Part shown: positions 13,001-27,700 of the stretch, in pieces | How the letters are laid out: every line of letters starts with the position of its first letter | Position numbering within the stretch: the first letter of the stretch is position 1 | Assembly (NCBI GenBank): GCA_038373865.1 | Contig: JAXGGA010003929.1 | Span: 31,250 to 95,249, forward strand | DNA length: 64,000 bases | Reading direction: 5' to 3' | Origin: Uloborus plumipes | Lineage: Eukaryota > Arthropoda > Arachnida > Araneae > Uloboridae | Notes under the pieces: generated by a model | Database searches by the model: none | What the model was told of the DNA's origin: nothing | The model's input: only the letters and a program-made list of their open reading frames with translations | Position numbers and translations under genes: made by a program

Positions 13001-13596
13001 TGCCATTTTACTTAATTAGATTGAACTTTACTCAGTTATACGGTACCCTGTATGAATAAACTATGTTAAGTATTATTTAAAGCAATAAACGAAAGTAAAT
13101 GTGGCTTACTTTGAACTGATAAAACGTTATTACACAATGAGCAAAAATAAGATATTCACAGAATTTCAAAACAATAAAACAGGAATTACAATGTAGAAAC
13201 ATTTACACTAGCGTTTGGAATTGTTCAGTAGACTCTCTCGCATTTTTTTAACCAATCCATAAATAGGCCTATTGTCTAATAATTTATGTAAGATGCTTTT
13301 CATCTTTCTCCGTATTAAAATCTTGCTGGTGGTTCCCTTACATGTCTCGCTCTTTTAAACTTATCCAAATCATACTTGCGGGAAAAAATAGAGAAAAAGA
13401 AAAGACATATCGCTGCTTGAAATGAACAGTGGGATATTTGCAAATTTTTTTTTTTCAAAAGAGCGTTTTAAAGTTTTTGCACAATCGAATAAATTACTCC
13501 CGAATATATTATTAGCCACAGCGAAATATTTTGGTGGTAAAATAATTGTTTTTTACTGAACTACTTATACATGCAAAGAAAAAATGCCTAAAATAT
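10020..13596. other. Non-coding stretch with a short repeat and one GC-richer island
   Basis: At 11098-11171 and 11276-11350 two related segments each run from gtagtatttt to ctggcaaccctgt; they may be solo ends of a DNA transposon. The block 11900-12110 is GC-richer and open on both strands (68 codons minus, 85 codons plus), but neither product is recognised. The rest is AT-rich without recognisable content. Confidence 0.4.
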
Positions 13597-14195
13597 TGTT
13601 ACAAATCTTGTAAATAGTTGTTGTTTTTCCTGCCTTGCATCATTTTCATTAGTTTTGGGTTTATCTGACGTCATGTTGCAAAAGTATCTGAAGATATCAC
13701 CTTTATCACTTGTATACCGGCCCTCTAACGCTTTGTAGTTTTTACACTTGCCCTAACTTTGATAAGCGTGAAGACATTTTTCCCCCGCTGAGTGTGTTTT
13801 TTTTCTTTTTATGGAAATTTCATGAATGAATTGGAATACTCTAGATGTTGCTAGAAGGTTGTCGTGAATTCGATTCGTGTATAAATAGCTGGCCTTGAAC
13901 ACAAGTCAGTCAGTTCATTTCAGATTTGATTCTGGTGACTCGTTTTATTCGCTTTTGCTTGGCGAATGTTGTTTTTGCTTTTGTAATTTCTTAATTACTG
14001 TTCACGTTAGATACGTGGTGCTGATTTACTGTTGAGAGTACAGTGTACTGTTTGTTGCCTAATTGCTGGATGTTTAGCAATTGTTTCCTGCTCATATTGT
14101 AAATAGTGTATATACGTGTAAATAAATTTATAGTTACTTCCTCAAGATTGGACTGCTCATTTGAAGAAAGTTGAAGGTGCTACGAACTCGTTACA
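13597..14195 (+). repeat. 5' LTR of the gypsy element
   Basis: Starts TGTTACAAATC and ends CTCGTTACA. It carries a TATA box (TATAAATA, 13880-13887) and a polyadenylation signal AATAAA (14121-14126), which outline U3, R and U5. The 3' copy at 19332-19934 is nearly identical. Confidence 0.95.
13880..13887 (+). promoter_or_regulatory. TATA box in 5' LTR
   Basis: TATAAATA, repeated at the same LTR position in the 3' copy (19615-19622). Transcription of the element would start about 30 bp downstream. Confidence 0.7.
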
Positions 14196-14199
14196 ATTT

Positions 14200-14217
14200 T
14201 GGCGCCCAACGTGGGGC
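14200..14217 (+). promoter_or_regulatory. Primer binding site, complementary to tRNA-Lys(CUU)
   Basis: TGGCGCCCAACGTGGGGC lies 4 bp after the 5' LTR and is the complement of the 3' terminal 18 nt of metazoan tRNA-Lys(CUU) as I know it. It primes minus-strand DNA synthesis. Confidence 0.85.
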
Positions 14218-14364
14218 ATCTTCAAGGACTTTCTTGGAACTTTCTGTGAACTTGGACTTTTCTTCCTGAGGACTTTTTGGCTTCAGAATTTTATGGTGAT
14301 TACTCGAGCAATGGAGGAATAACTGAAAAAACTCCTTGATGCGATCAACGCTGTTAAAAGTGAC

Positions 14365-15501
14365 ATGACTGCGAATCAAGAACAATTAAAAAATGATTTA
14401 ACCGCTAGCATAACTTCAAGTCAAGAAGAAATCAAGAATGATATGGCGACTCTGGCTACTAATCAAGAACAGTTAAAAAATGATCTGGCTACTAATCAAG
14501 AACAATTAAAGAGTGATTTAACTGCTAGCATAACTTCAAGTCAAGAAGAAATTAAGAGCGATCTAACGTCAATGAAAAGTTTGGTGGAAACTAAATTTAT
14601 CAACATGGAAAATAAAGTGGAGGCTCTAGAAGATCGAATCACCACAGTAGAAAACCATGTGGAAAAGAAAATTAAAGAACTTGAATCAAAGTTATCAGCA
14701 TCCTGCAACAACTCAAGTGACTGTGTAGCTGCAGCTGGAACTTCTCGTCCATCCATCAAACTGGCCACGTTCGACGGGAAGACCTCGTGGAATATTTACA
14801 AGAAGCAGTTCCTCATCGTTGCAGAAGCAAACTCCTGGGACTCTTCCACGAAAGCCTGTCAACTTGCAGCCTCGCTGAGAGGGGATGCAGCTGATATACT
14901 ACAGACCTTCCCAGAGGACAAGCACCATGACTTTGAAGCCTTATCATCGGCCTTGGAGCTTCGCTTTGGCGAATCCTGCCAAAAAGAATTCAGCCAACTT
15001 CAGCTCAAATCCCGACTCCAGAGGGCTGGAGAGACTTTTCAAGTTTTTGCAGCAGACGTTGAGAGGCTTTCCCATCTCGCCTTCTCGGACTGTCCTTCGA
15101 GTGTTCGCGATAGCCTGGCCCTGAACTACTTTATAGACGGAGTGCGAAGTCCGGAAATTCAGACGGCTCTCCGGATGGCGGACATCAAAGATCTTAAATC
15201 CGGTCTGGTCTACGCAATGAAATTCGAGGCTGCACAACAAACGTCCCGCAAGGATCGTCATTCAATCAGGGGCTTGGAAGTGAGTGCCCAGGACTCGAAC
15301 TCAACTCGTCTCTCGGAAATTGAGCGACAAATCAAAGAGATGTCGGGGACCCTGAAGAAGATTACGGCTCACAAAGACCAAAGTAAACAACCAATGAAGT
15401 GCTGGAAATGTGGCTGTGAGGGCCACGTACGAAGGAACTGCGAAGCCCGCCAAGAAACAAGAAGGAAGGGTACCTCTTCCTCTCCAGCTCAGGAAAACTA
15501 A
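14365..15501 (+). CDS. gag: Gag polyprotein of the gypsy element
   Basis: 378 residues from the first ATG after the damage. The N-terminal ~65 residues are duplicated blocks of N-Q-E-Q-L-K-N-D-L and S-Q-E-E-I-K type, predicted coiled coil, with further heptads to about residue 115. A capsid-like region follows (about 130-300, starting I-K-L-A-T-F-D-G-K and containing a W-x-x-Y-K-K-Q-F motif as in retrotransposon gag families). A CCHC zinc knuckle (C-x2-C-x4-H-x4-C) lies at about residues 345-358, followed by a basic tail; it binds RNA. The frame is open upstream to ATG 14293 except for TAA 14320-14322, so the original protein was probably 24 codons longer. Pol lies in the -1 frame and overlaps by up to 82 nt. 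Confidence 0.9.
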   Translation: MTANQEQLKNDLTASITSSQEEIKNDMATLATNQEQLKNDLATNQEQLKSDLTASITSSQEEIKSDLTSMKSLVETKFINMENKVEALEDRITTVENHVEKKIKELESKLSASCNNSSDCVAAAGTSRPSIKLATFDGKTSWNIYKKQFLIVAEANSWDSSTKACQLAASLRGDAADILQTFPEDKHHDFEALSSALELRFGESCQKEFSQLQLKSRLQRAGETFQVFAADVERLSHLAFSDCPSSVRDSLALNYFIDGVRSPEIQTALRMADIKDLKSGLVYAMKFEAAQQTSRKDRHSIRGLEVSAQDSNSTRLSEIERQIKEMSGTLKKITAHKDQSKQPMKCWKCGCEGHVRRNCEARQETRRKGTSSSPAQEN

Positions 15502-15614
15502 GCTATGGCAATCTCGCGGGGCGGAGGTCGCCAAATTGCAATGAGCCCCATCCCAAAGTTTTCCAGATTTCTTCAAAAAGTGGCGGCTGCAACGGACTCT
15601 TCATTTACGCATAT

Positions 15615-16280
15615 GTGAATGGGTTTCCCTGCGAAATGATTGTGGACACAGGAGCCAACGTTACCATCATTAGGACTGATGTGGCTCATCAATTTGGACT
15701 CAAGATCTTATGGACGCCGCCCTGCGTCACTCTCCAAACTGTGACAGGTGACAAAATCGAGATTGAAGGAAAAGTGAACTTGGAAATAATGTTCGGAAGC
15801 GCCACTTACCATCACACGGCATTCGTCGCTGACATTACAGATCCCTTCATTCTCGGACTGGACTTTTTAAGAAAATTTAATTTTTCTATTGACTTTAAAA
15901 ATAAGGAGTTGCACTCGATGAGGGAAGACATAGTAATTTTCAATACCGAAAATAACTTAAAATCTGCTCAACAAATAATAGCCCAAACTGATTCACTGAT
16001 TCCATCTAGATCAGAAGTACTAATACCTGGCTCCATCAAGGAAAACAATAGCTTTAAATTCGGCCTTATTGAATATCCTAACCAGAACAATAGCCCAAAA
16101 GGAGTACTAGTGGCATCTACGCTTGTGGACCTTTCAAGGAATGCAGTTCCTGTGAGAGTCGCCAATGTAAGTGAAAGACCGAGGAATATCAAGAAAGGAG
16201 AAGTGTTGGCAACTTGTACTCCCGTAAACTGCATCATCAGAAGAATTGATTCCCCGAGGCTGTGTCTTCCGAGTCCTTGA
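15615..16280 (+). CDS. pol: Pol, aspartic protease part (broken from RT by a frame change)
   Basis: The protease active site D-T-G-A-N lies near residue 12 and the second conserved block I-L-G-L-D-F-L near residues 78-84, giving a single-lobe retropepsin that acts as a dimer. The listed start is the first plausible codon (GTG). The frame is actually open from 15420, in the -1 frame relative to gag, so the protein is probably made by frameshifting near the gag stop (candidate site G-GAA-AAC, 15492-15498). After about 120 residues comes a linker conserved in this type of element. The frame closes at 16280, while the RT frame opens at 16262, indicating a small indel near 16255-16262. Confidence 0.85.
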   Translation: MNGFPCEMIVDTGANVTIIRTDVAHQFGLKILWTPPCVTLQTVTGDKIEIEGKVNLEIMFGSATYHHTAFVADITDPFILGLDFLRKFNFSIDFKNKELHSMREDIVIFNTENNLKSAQQIIAQTDSLIPSRSEVLIPGSIKENNSFKFGLIEYPNQNNSPKGVLVASTLVDLSRNAVPVRVANVSERPRNIKKGEVLATCTPVNCIIRRIDSPRLCLPSP

Positions 16281-17881
16281 CTTCGAAATTAATTGGGAGT
16301 GCACCATTATCGAAGGATCAAAGATACGCTGCGGAAAAATTGGTGGACAACTTCAAGCAGGTGTTTTCATCTACATCCGAGGATGTTGGTCGCACGAGTT
16401 TGACGCAGCATAGGATCGACACTGGAGATCATCCCCCTATCAAGCAGCATCCAAGACGACTACCGTTCGCCAAGAAGGAAGAGGTCGAGATCCTCTTGAA
16501 AGAGATGCAGGAGAATGACGTCATCGAACCCTCATCCAGTCCTTGGGCATCCCCTATCGTCTTGGTCCGTAAGAAGGACGGCTCCACCAGATTTTGTGTT
16601 GATTACCGACGCCTGAATGACATCACCAAGAAGGACAGTTACCCTCTTCCACGGATCGATGACACTCTGGATACCCTTTCCGGACACAAGTGGTTTTCGA
16701 CCCTGGATCTAAAGAGCGGCTACTGGCAGGTGGAGATACACCCCGACGACCGAGAGAAGACGGCGTTTACAACCGGACAAGGCTTGTGGCAGTTTAAAGT
16801 GATGCCGTTCGGCCTCTGCAATGCACCAGCCACGTTCGAGCGTCTTATGGAGTCAGTGTTACGAGGACTTTCTTATGAATCCTGTCTTGTCTACTTGGAC
16901 GACATCATCATCATAGGACGCAGTTTCGAGGAACATTTGGCTAATCTTAGGAAGGTGCTGCAAAAGCTTAAGGAAGCCAACCTGAAGTTAAGCCCGTCCA
17001 AATGTAATTTATTCCGCCGTGAGGTGAACTACCTTGGTCACATTATCTCTTCCGAAGGTGTACGAACAGATCCAGATAAGGTATCAGCAGTCAAGAGTTG
17101 GAGCCGCCCTGAAAATGTCCATCAGCTGCGAAGTTTCCTGGGGCTCTGCACGTACTACAGGAAGTTTGTAAAGGGTTTTTCCAATATTGCACGACCTTTA
17201 CATAAGCTGACGGAGAGCAAACAAAAATTTGAATGGTCCAAAGAATGCGAGGATGCATTTCTACAGCTGAAGGAGGCTTTAACATCAACGCCAATTCTCT
17301 CTTATCCTCAGCCTGAAAAACCCTTCATACTTGACACTGATGCGAGCCACGAGAGCGTTGGAGCTGTGTTATCTCAAGAAATTGACGGGAACGAACATGT
17401 CATCGCTTACTGGAGCAAATGCTTATCCAAGTCGGAGCGAAATTATTGTGTCACGAGAAAGGAATTGCTCGCCATAGTTAAAGCTGTAGAACATTTCCAT
17501 CATTACCTCTACGGCCGTAAATTCCTGCTCCGGACCGATCATGCCTCTTTAACTTGGCTTTTGAATTTCAAGAATCCAGAGGGCCAGGTAGCCAGGTGGA
17601 TACAGCGGCTCCAGGAATATGACATCGGGATTAAGCACCGAAAAGGTTTGTCACACGGTAATGCTGACGCATTATCAAGAAGACCTTGTTCCGAGAACTG
17701 CCATTATTGCTCCCGAATAGAGAAACAGTACGGGACGACAATCCCTACTGCCTGTCAAGTTACTGCTACTTCATCATCTTCAGATCCTGATCCATGGAGT
17801 GACGACCAAGTAAGAAAAGATCAACTTGAAGACCCAGACCTAAAGCCTATCATAGAGTTAATGGAAAAGGACAGTCGGTGA
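16262..17881 (+). CDS. pol: Pol, reverse transcriptase and RNase H
   Basis: 539 codons. RT motifs are seen in order: P-S-S-S-P-W-A-S-P-I-V-L-V-R-K-K-D-G, F-C-V-D-Y-R-R-L-N, F-S-T-L-D-L-K-S-G-Y-W-Q, M-P-F-G-L-C-N-A-P, and the catalytic Y-L-D-D at about residue 211, then Y-L-G-H. RNase H of the gypsy type follows with D-T-D-A-S at about residue 358, T-R-K-E-L-L-A-I (Glu), R-T-D-H-A-S-L and H-G-N-A-D-A-L-S-R-R, so all four acidic residues are present. It copies element RNA to DNA and degrades the RNA strand. It ends at TGA 17879-17881; the same frame continues into integrase, so this is a nonsense change, plausibly CGA to TGA. Confidence 0.95.
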   Translation: MSSESLTSKLIGSAPLSKDQRYAAEKLVDNFKQVFSSTSEDVGRTSLTQHRIDTGDHPPIKQHPRRLPFAKKEEVEILLKEMQENDVIEPSSSPWASPIVLVRKKDGSTRFCVDYRRLNDITKKDSYPLPRIDDTLDTLSGHKWFSTLDLKSGYWQVEIHPDDREKTAFTTGQGLWQFKVMPFGLCNAPATFERLMESVLRGLSYESCLVYLDDIIIIGRSFEEHLANLRKVLQKLKEANLKLSPSKCNLFRREVNYLGHIISSEGVRTDPDKVSAVKSWSRPENVHQLRSFLGLCTYYRKFVKGFSNIARPLHKLTESKQKFEWSKECEDAFLQLKEALTSTPILSYPQPEKPFILDTDASHESVGAVLSQEIDGNEHVIAYWSKCLSKSERNYCVTRKELLAIVKAVEHFHHYLYGRKFLLRTDHASLTWLLNFKNPEGQVARWIQRLQEYDIGIKHRKGLSHGNADALSRRPCSENCHYCSRIEKQYGTTIPTACQVTATSSSSDPDPWSDDQVRKDQLEDPDLKPIIELMEKDSR

Positions 17882-17953
17882 CCTAGCTGGCAAGACATTT
17901 CTATCTACAGTCCTGCAACGAAAAGATACTGGGCTCTATGGAAATCTCTCCAG

Positions 17954-19099
17954 TTGCGAAATGGCGTCCTGTATCGGAAATGGGAATCTGACGATGGTAA
18001 AGCATTCAAATGGCAGTTACTCCTTCCCAGATCAAGAATTCCAGACGTTCTAAAGGAATTGCACAGTAGTCCGACTGGAGGACACTTTGGTATCCTGAAA
18101 ACCCTCCACAAGGTTCGAGAGCGCTTCTTCTGGAGCAAGGCGAAGGATGACGTGGAGAAGTGGTGTCATTCTTGTGACGCCTGTGCTGCCCGTAAAGGAC
18201 CGAAGAGAAGAAGCCGCGGGAAGCTACATCTTTACAATGTAGGAGCTCCTTTCGAACGAATCGGGATCGACATTCTTGGTCCTCTACCGAAAACTACTGA
18301 TGGGAACAAATACATCCTTGTTGCCATTGACTATTTCACTAAATGGCCCGAAGCATATTCCATTCCGGATCAAGAAGCTACCACTGTAGCGGAGACTCTA
18401 GTCCAGCATTGGATCTCGAGATATGGGACACCTTTGCAGATCCATTCCGATCAGGGAAGAAACTTCATCTCTGCTGTGTTTGAGGGCCTATGTAATATCC
18501 TCAAAATTGAGAAAACTCGAACGACGCCACTACACCCACAATCGGACGGCATGGTGGAGAGATTTAACAGGACAATTCTTAATAATCTCTCGCTTATGGT
18601 CTCCAAAAATCAACAGGATTGGGACAAGAAACTTCCTCTGTTCCTGCTGGCCTACCGCAGTGCTGTCCACGAGACCACCGGATATTCCCCATCACAGATG
18701 CTCTTCGGCCGAGAGCTTCGGCTACCTTGTGATCTCGTCTTTGGTCTCCCTCCAGATGCGCCTTCATCGCCTGAGGAGTACGTCCAGGATCTCCAGGCCC
18801 GGTTGGAGGACGTTCATCACTTCGCACGGGAGCGAATCAACTTCGCGACGGAGAAAATGAAGACCCGATACGACACAAGATCCACTGGCCATGACTTTCA
18901 AGAAGGTGACAAGGTGTGGCTATGGAATCCCATCCGACGTAAGGGTCTGTCACCCAAATTGCAGTCGCATTGGGATGGACCCTACACAGTGCTTCACCGG
19001 CTGAACGACGTCGTAGTGAGGATCCAGAAGTCATCACATTCAAAACCCAGAGTTGTACATTATGATCGGCTAGCCCCATACTATGGCCATAGCTCGTAA
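17954..19099 (+). CDS. pol: Pol, integrase
   Basis: In frame with RT/RNase H after the premature TGA; the listed ATG is internal to pol. The HHCC zinc finger (H-x-H and C-x2-C pattern at about residues 36-75) precedes the catalytic core. Its residues are Asp in G-I-D-I-L-G (~105), Asp in H-S-D-Q-G (~166) and Glu in M-V-E-R-F-N-R (~202), with exactly 35 residues between the last two (DD35E). A C-terminal G-P-Y module (W-D-G-P-Y-T-V-L, ~335) binds DNA. The protein inserts the cDNA into the genome. The 3' end lies 220 bp before the polypurine tract, leaving no room for env. Confidence 0.93.
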   Translation: MRNGVLYRKWESDDGKAFKWQLLLPRSRIPDVLKELHSSPTGGHFGILKTLHKVRERFFWSKAKDDVEKWCHSCDACAARKGPKRRSRGKLHLYNVGAPFERIGIDILGPLPKTTDGNKYILVAIDYFTKWPEAYSIPDQEATTVAETLVQHWISRYGTPLQIHSDQGRNFISAVFEGLCNILKIEKTRTTPLHPQSDGMVERFNRTILNNLSLMVSKNQQDWDKKLPLFLLAYRSAVHETTGYSPSQMLFGRELRLPCDLVFGLPPDAPSSPEEYVQDLQARLEDVHHFARERINFATEKMKTRYDTRSTGHDFQEGDKVWLWNPIRRKGLSPKLQSHWDGPYTVLHRLNDVVVRIQKSSHSKPRVVHYDRLAPYYGHSS

Positions 19100-19318
19100 A
19101 ATTAATCTAAAGCTACCATGGTAATTTGTTTGTAAATTTTGTAAATAACTTTTGCCTTTAATTGTTTGTAATATTACTGTATCAATGTTATTATTTCTTT
19201 TGCGTTCTCATTGTTATAGTTTATAATGTTTATGATTGGTCATCATGTAATGTGTGCATCTGTAAATTTTCCCTTGCTTCCTTTCTGGGGATTGTACTGC
19301 CCGGGACGTGCAGTCCTT

Positions 19319-19331
19319 GGGAAGGGGGCAA
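19319..19331 (+). promoter_or_regulatory. Polypurine tract
   Basis: GGGAAGGGGGCAA directly before the 3' LTR; primer for plus-strand synthesis. Confidence 0.8.
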
Positions 19332-19934
19332 TGTTACAAATCTTGTAAATAGTTGTTGTGTTTCCTGCCTTGCATCATTTTCATTAGTTTTGGGTTTATC
19401 TGACGTCATGTTGCAAAAGTATCTGAAGATATCACCTTTATCACTTGTATACCGGCCCTCTAACGCTTTGTAGTTTTTACACTTGCCCTAACTTTGATAA
19501 GCGTGAAGACATTTTTCCCCCGCTGAGTGTGTTTTTTTTCTTTTTATGGAAATTTCATGAATGAATTGGAATACTCTAGATGTTGCTAGAAGGTTGTCGT
19601 GAATTCGATTCGTGTATAAATAGCTGGCCTTGAACACAAGTCAGTCAGTTCATTTCAGATTTGATTCTGGTGACTATTATTTTATTCGCTTTTTGCTTGG
19701 GCGAATGTTGTTTTTGCTTTTGTAATTTCTTAATTACTGTTCACGTTAGATACGTGGTGCTGATTTACTGTTGAGAGTACAGTGTACTGTTTGTTGCCTA
19801 ATTGCTGGATGTTTAGCAATTGTTTCCTGCTCATATTGTAAATAGTGTATATACGTGTAAATAAATTTATAGTTACTTCCTCAAGATTGGACTGCTCATT
19901 TGAAGAAAGTTGAAGGTGCTACGAACTCGTTACA
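19332..19934 (+). repeat. 3' LTR of the gypsy element
   Basis: Same sequence as the 5' LTR apart from one substitution near its start and small indels around 19675-19702 that account for the 4-bp length difference. It contains TATAAATA (19615-19622) and AATAAA (19860-19865), the likely poly(A) signal of the transcript. Confidence 0.95.
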
Positions 19935-24544
<4,610 letters not shown>

Positions 24545-24772
24545 CCGTAAATTCGGGTTACTTGGACCCTAAGGGGTTACTTGAGCCCATTACAGTAAAA
24601 TGATAAAATCTAGGTTTGGTACTTATTAGTTGAAGACTTGCACGTAGTTCCTCGTTTCTCCTTTAGGTAGAAGCACTCTGCAGTCTCTAATGCTAGTACC
24701 AAACCCACATATTATCATTTTACTGTGGGCTAAAGTAACCTCCTTGTGGGTCCAAGTAACCCGACTTTACGG
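24545..24772. mobile_element. Foldback MITE, copy 1 (228 bp), TA target duplication
   Basis: Long imperfect terminal inverted repeats of about 85 bp: CCGTAAATTCGGGTTACTTG at the left and, read inverted at the right, CCGTAAAGTCGGGTTACTTG. TA flanks both ends (24543-24544 and 24773-24774). The centre carries ttgaagacttgcacgtagtt and agcactctgcagtctctaat. A truncated, inverted second copy lies at 47829-47996. No coding capacity. Confidence 0.85.
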
Positions 24773-24774
24773 TA

Positions 24775-27700
24775 ATGAAAACCAGGCAAGAACAATTAAA
24801 AACTGCTTTGAACTATTAACACATATAAATAAATAAAACCTAAAGTGTTTTATTCTAATATTTTGGCCAACTAAATCTAAGTAAATTAATGATCGTATAC
24901 ATACCGTAAATATTATAAAAATAAGTTTTTTCGTCTTGAATTCTGACCGAAGTTTTTCCGATAAAAAATATTCCAATCCATGGCCAAACCTTACTCGGAG
25001 GTTTAACGAGAAAACTTTAAGGTGTGCGGAAACATATGCTTTTTATACTTAGCAGAAAAAATGAATATTGCTTCATGAACCGACTTAAAATTTCTTGGAA
25101 TGACAAACTGGACATAGTTATATAATTAATAGATATCATTATACAGTTTGATATTATACTAGTTTTAAAATATCTTATCGTATAAAAATATCATATTTTA
25201 TAAGGGGGGGGGGACAGGCGGCAGAAACATACGCTAACCCGCATTTAAAAAGTTTTAAAAAAAATGTTATTTGAACACCATTGATACTTCTTTTAAATAA
25301 AAGTTTAAAATCACTCAATCACTGAGGTTCCTAAGTCAGCTCGTATTAGAATGGCACACGTGTGTATTAATAACTCTTTATCCTAAGCAAATCGATCGTT
25401 ACGGGTAATTTTTCTTGATTGCATGCAATTAACGTGTAATTATGTTTTAAACAGCAACAGCCTTTCTGTTTTAAGATTAAAAAAAAACATTATTTATTTG
25501 TTTCTCTACTTCCACAGCATAAAAGATTATAACTCTCGGAGATAAAAGTTCCATTCAATTAAACTACTATGCACCGCCTAACTTGTACCATTAGTGGTTA
25601 AGTTAAAACTCGATTAATCAAGATCGCGTATCAGAATATTGGCATGACTATAGTATTCCTTGCTATCATTGGTATAAATTTCATTTAGGAAAGTAAGCTA
25701 TATATAAACGAGACAACTATCCAAACTAACAAGTTTGAGTTTAAAATATATTTTTTTTCAGTTATCTTCCTCACCAGTATTTCTTACTTATTTATTCACT
25801 TACTTTTTTATTTCAAACTTTTAATCAAATCTCTTAAGTTTTGAACATCTCTATTAGAGTAAGATTTAGAAGCACGGTTTTAATACGTTGTAGTGTTTTT
25901 ACATTTTTTTCAATGTTTGTTCATGGCCTGCAAGCTGTATTTGTATTGGATAAAGTGATTTATTTTGTCAAGAATTGTTTTAGGTAATTTTGAATTATGA
26001 AAAAAAAAGCTATTTTTTTAATTCGAAGCTTTAACTTTTCCAATATTCAAAAATCAAATTAAATGAAGCATTTACTTATGTTAATAGAAATAAATTCTTA
26101 GCAACGTAATAATAGAGTAACATTAAAGCTAAGACGAATCTGAGAATCTAATAATCTATTAGAAATAACAAATGGCGAGATTTATAAAATTATTATGAAA
26201 AATTATGCTCATTTGTCACTGAAGCCTGTATAGCACCCTCAAAGTACTATTTTTAAACAAAACAAGAATCAATTAAAATGCAGAATATTTTCATTAGAAT
26301 TATCTTCTTTAATAAAAGCAGTGACATTAAGTGAGTTGTGTTGACATGCGCTCTTGACTATTGCAAATTTATTGGTGGACCAAATGAGAGATTAATTTCC
26401 TAACTAAAGAAACTTTCGACAGAGAGTTCTTTTCAATGTAAAAATTGTTGATTAGAAATACGAAAAAAATCTTTAAATTAGTTTAAAGAAACTAAAAATT
26501 ACTTTTTGATGCACTTATAATACATCAACGTGTAATATAGTTTAGCCTTTACTATTAATAATAGTATTAAATGTATTACTTTTATATTTTCAAAGAACGT
26601 GAATTTTATCTTTTATTTAGAGTTACATACATACATACAAACCCCCATGTGAAACTAATAAAAGCGTATTAAAAAGGAACCTTGATTATTGACTGATTTT
26701 AAACAACACTTGTACTGTTGCCTTAAAACCGTGAAAGAAACTTTATTTCAGTACTGTTATAATGCATGAGTATTATTTTTCAATAGATACTTCTTTGTTG
26801 TTGTTTCTTTAATACTTCATAAAACTACCAAAGTAAAGCATCATTTTTTATTTTAATCGGCGAGAAATAACAATTTAATTTGTGCTTGCTTTTCGAAAAA
26901 TTACCTTTGAAAAATCAAATTTTTGAATTACTGCTTTCAAGAGCGGATGCTTCACGCGGGTCAGCTACTTTAACTATATTAACTACTTCAACTAACATTT
27001 GATGACTATCAACAGCAAACGCAGTTTGAGTTAAACTGATCACTAAACAATTTTAGGCTGAATTAGAAGAGATTCAATTTTTTTGCAGTTTACATAGAAT
27101 ATGGTTTAAAAAAACCTTGAGAACAATTATTTGCTACCAAATAGAAAATCTGAACTTATCAAGCCAATGAAGATTTTTAAGCAAACCTTATAAAGGCGAA
27201 AAAAACTGTTTAAAATATTAAATTTTAAAAAAAATTAAATTTAATTAAGGTTTTGGTTGAGCTGTGTTTCATTATGACACGCAGTAAACATCTCAGTTAA
27301 AATAAAATCTAAAAAATATTGCTAAGAGTTAATAAAAGCAAACTCCCTCCAATTTTCTTAATAACTAATTATGTTCTAATTAAAATTTTGAAGCACATTT
27401 TGTTTTTCTTTAACACAACTAATTGAACACATACACAGATAACTAGCTTTCATTATCTATTTAATAAAACTTTGGGCTTAAAATCTTGATGGTATAATTA
27501 GATAAAACTTCTTGGAGAAGAAAAAGTAAAATAGTTCTTCCCAAGGAATTCAAAGAGAAAAAACAAACATTCAAAAAGTAATGTATTAGCTGTTATGTAA
27601 AGACCTATAAAAAGTGTTTGGTGTCTTTAAGCTATCTAGCTTTAAGTCAGTGTTGCATAATTAACAAGTTTTTCGCTCTGAAATGCTTCAGTGTTAATTA

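Larger units (their letters stand above)
13597..19934 (+). mobile_element. Ty3/gypsy LTR retrotransposon (6,338 bp), nearly full-length, young but mutated
   Basis: Two LTRs of 599 and 603 bp frame a tRNA-Lys primer site, gag, protease, RT/RNase H, integrase and a polypurine tract. RT-before-integrase order identifies Ty3/gypsy. The flanks give ATAT at 13593-13596 and 19935-19938, a 4-bp target duplication. The LTRs differ by one substitution and a few small indels near the middle, so insertion was recent. Coding damage: in-frame TAA near the gag start (14320-14322), a frame change between protease and RT (around 16255-16262), and an in-frame TGA between RNase H and integrase (17879-17881). 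No env-like gene follows integrase. Confidence 0.95.

Noticed and set aside
18423..18860. 145-codon frame overlapping integrase, and several minus-strand frames at 14541-19079
   Set aside because: Shadow frames of the gypsy coding region.
19162..19473. 103-codon frame after integrase that could be taken for an env or accessory gene
   Set aside because: It crosses the polypurine tract and runs into the 3' LTR; no signal peptide plus cleavage-site pattern or family match. An artefact of the LTR region.
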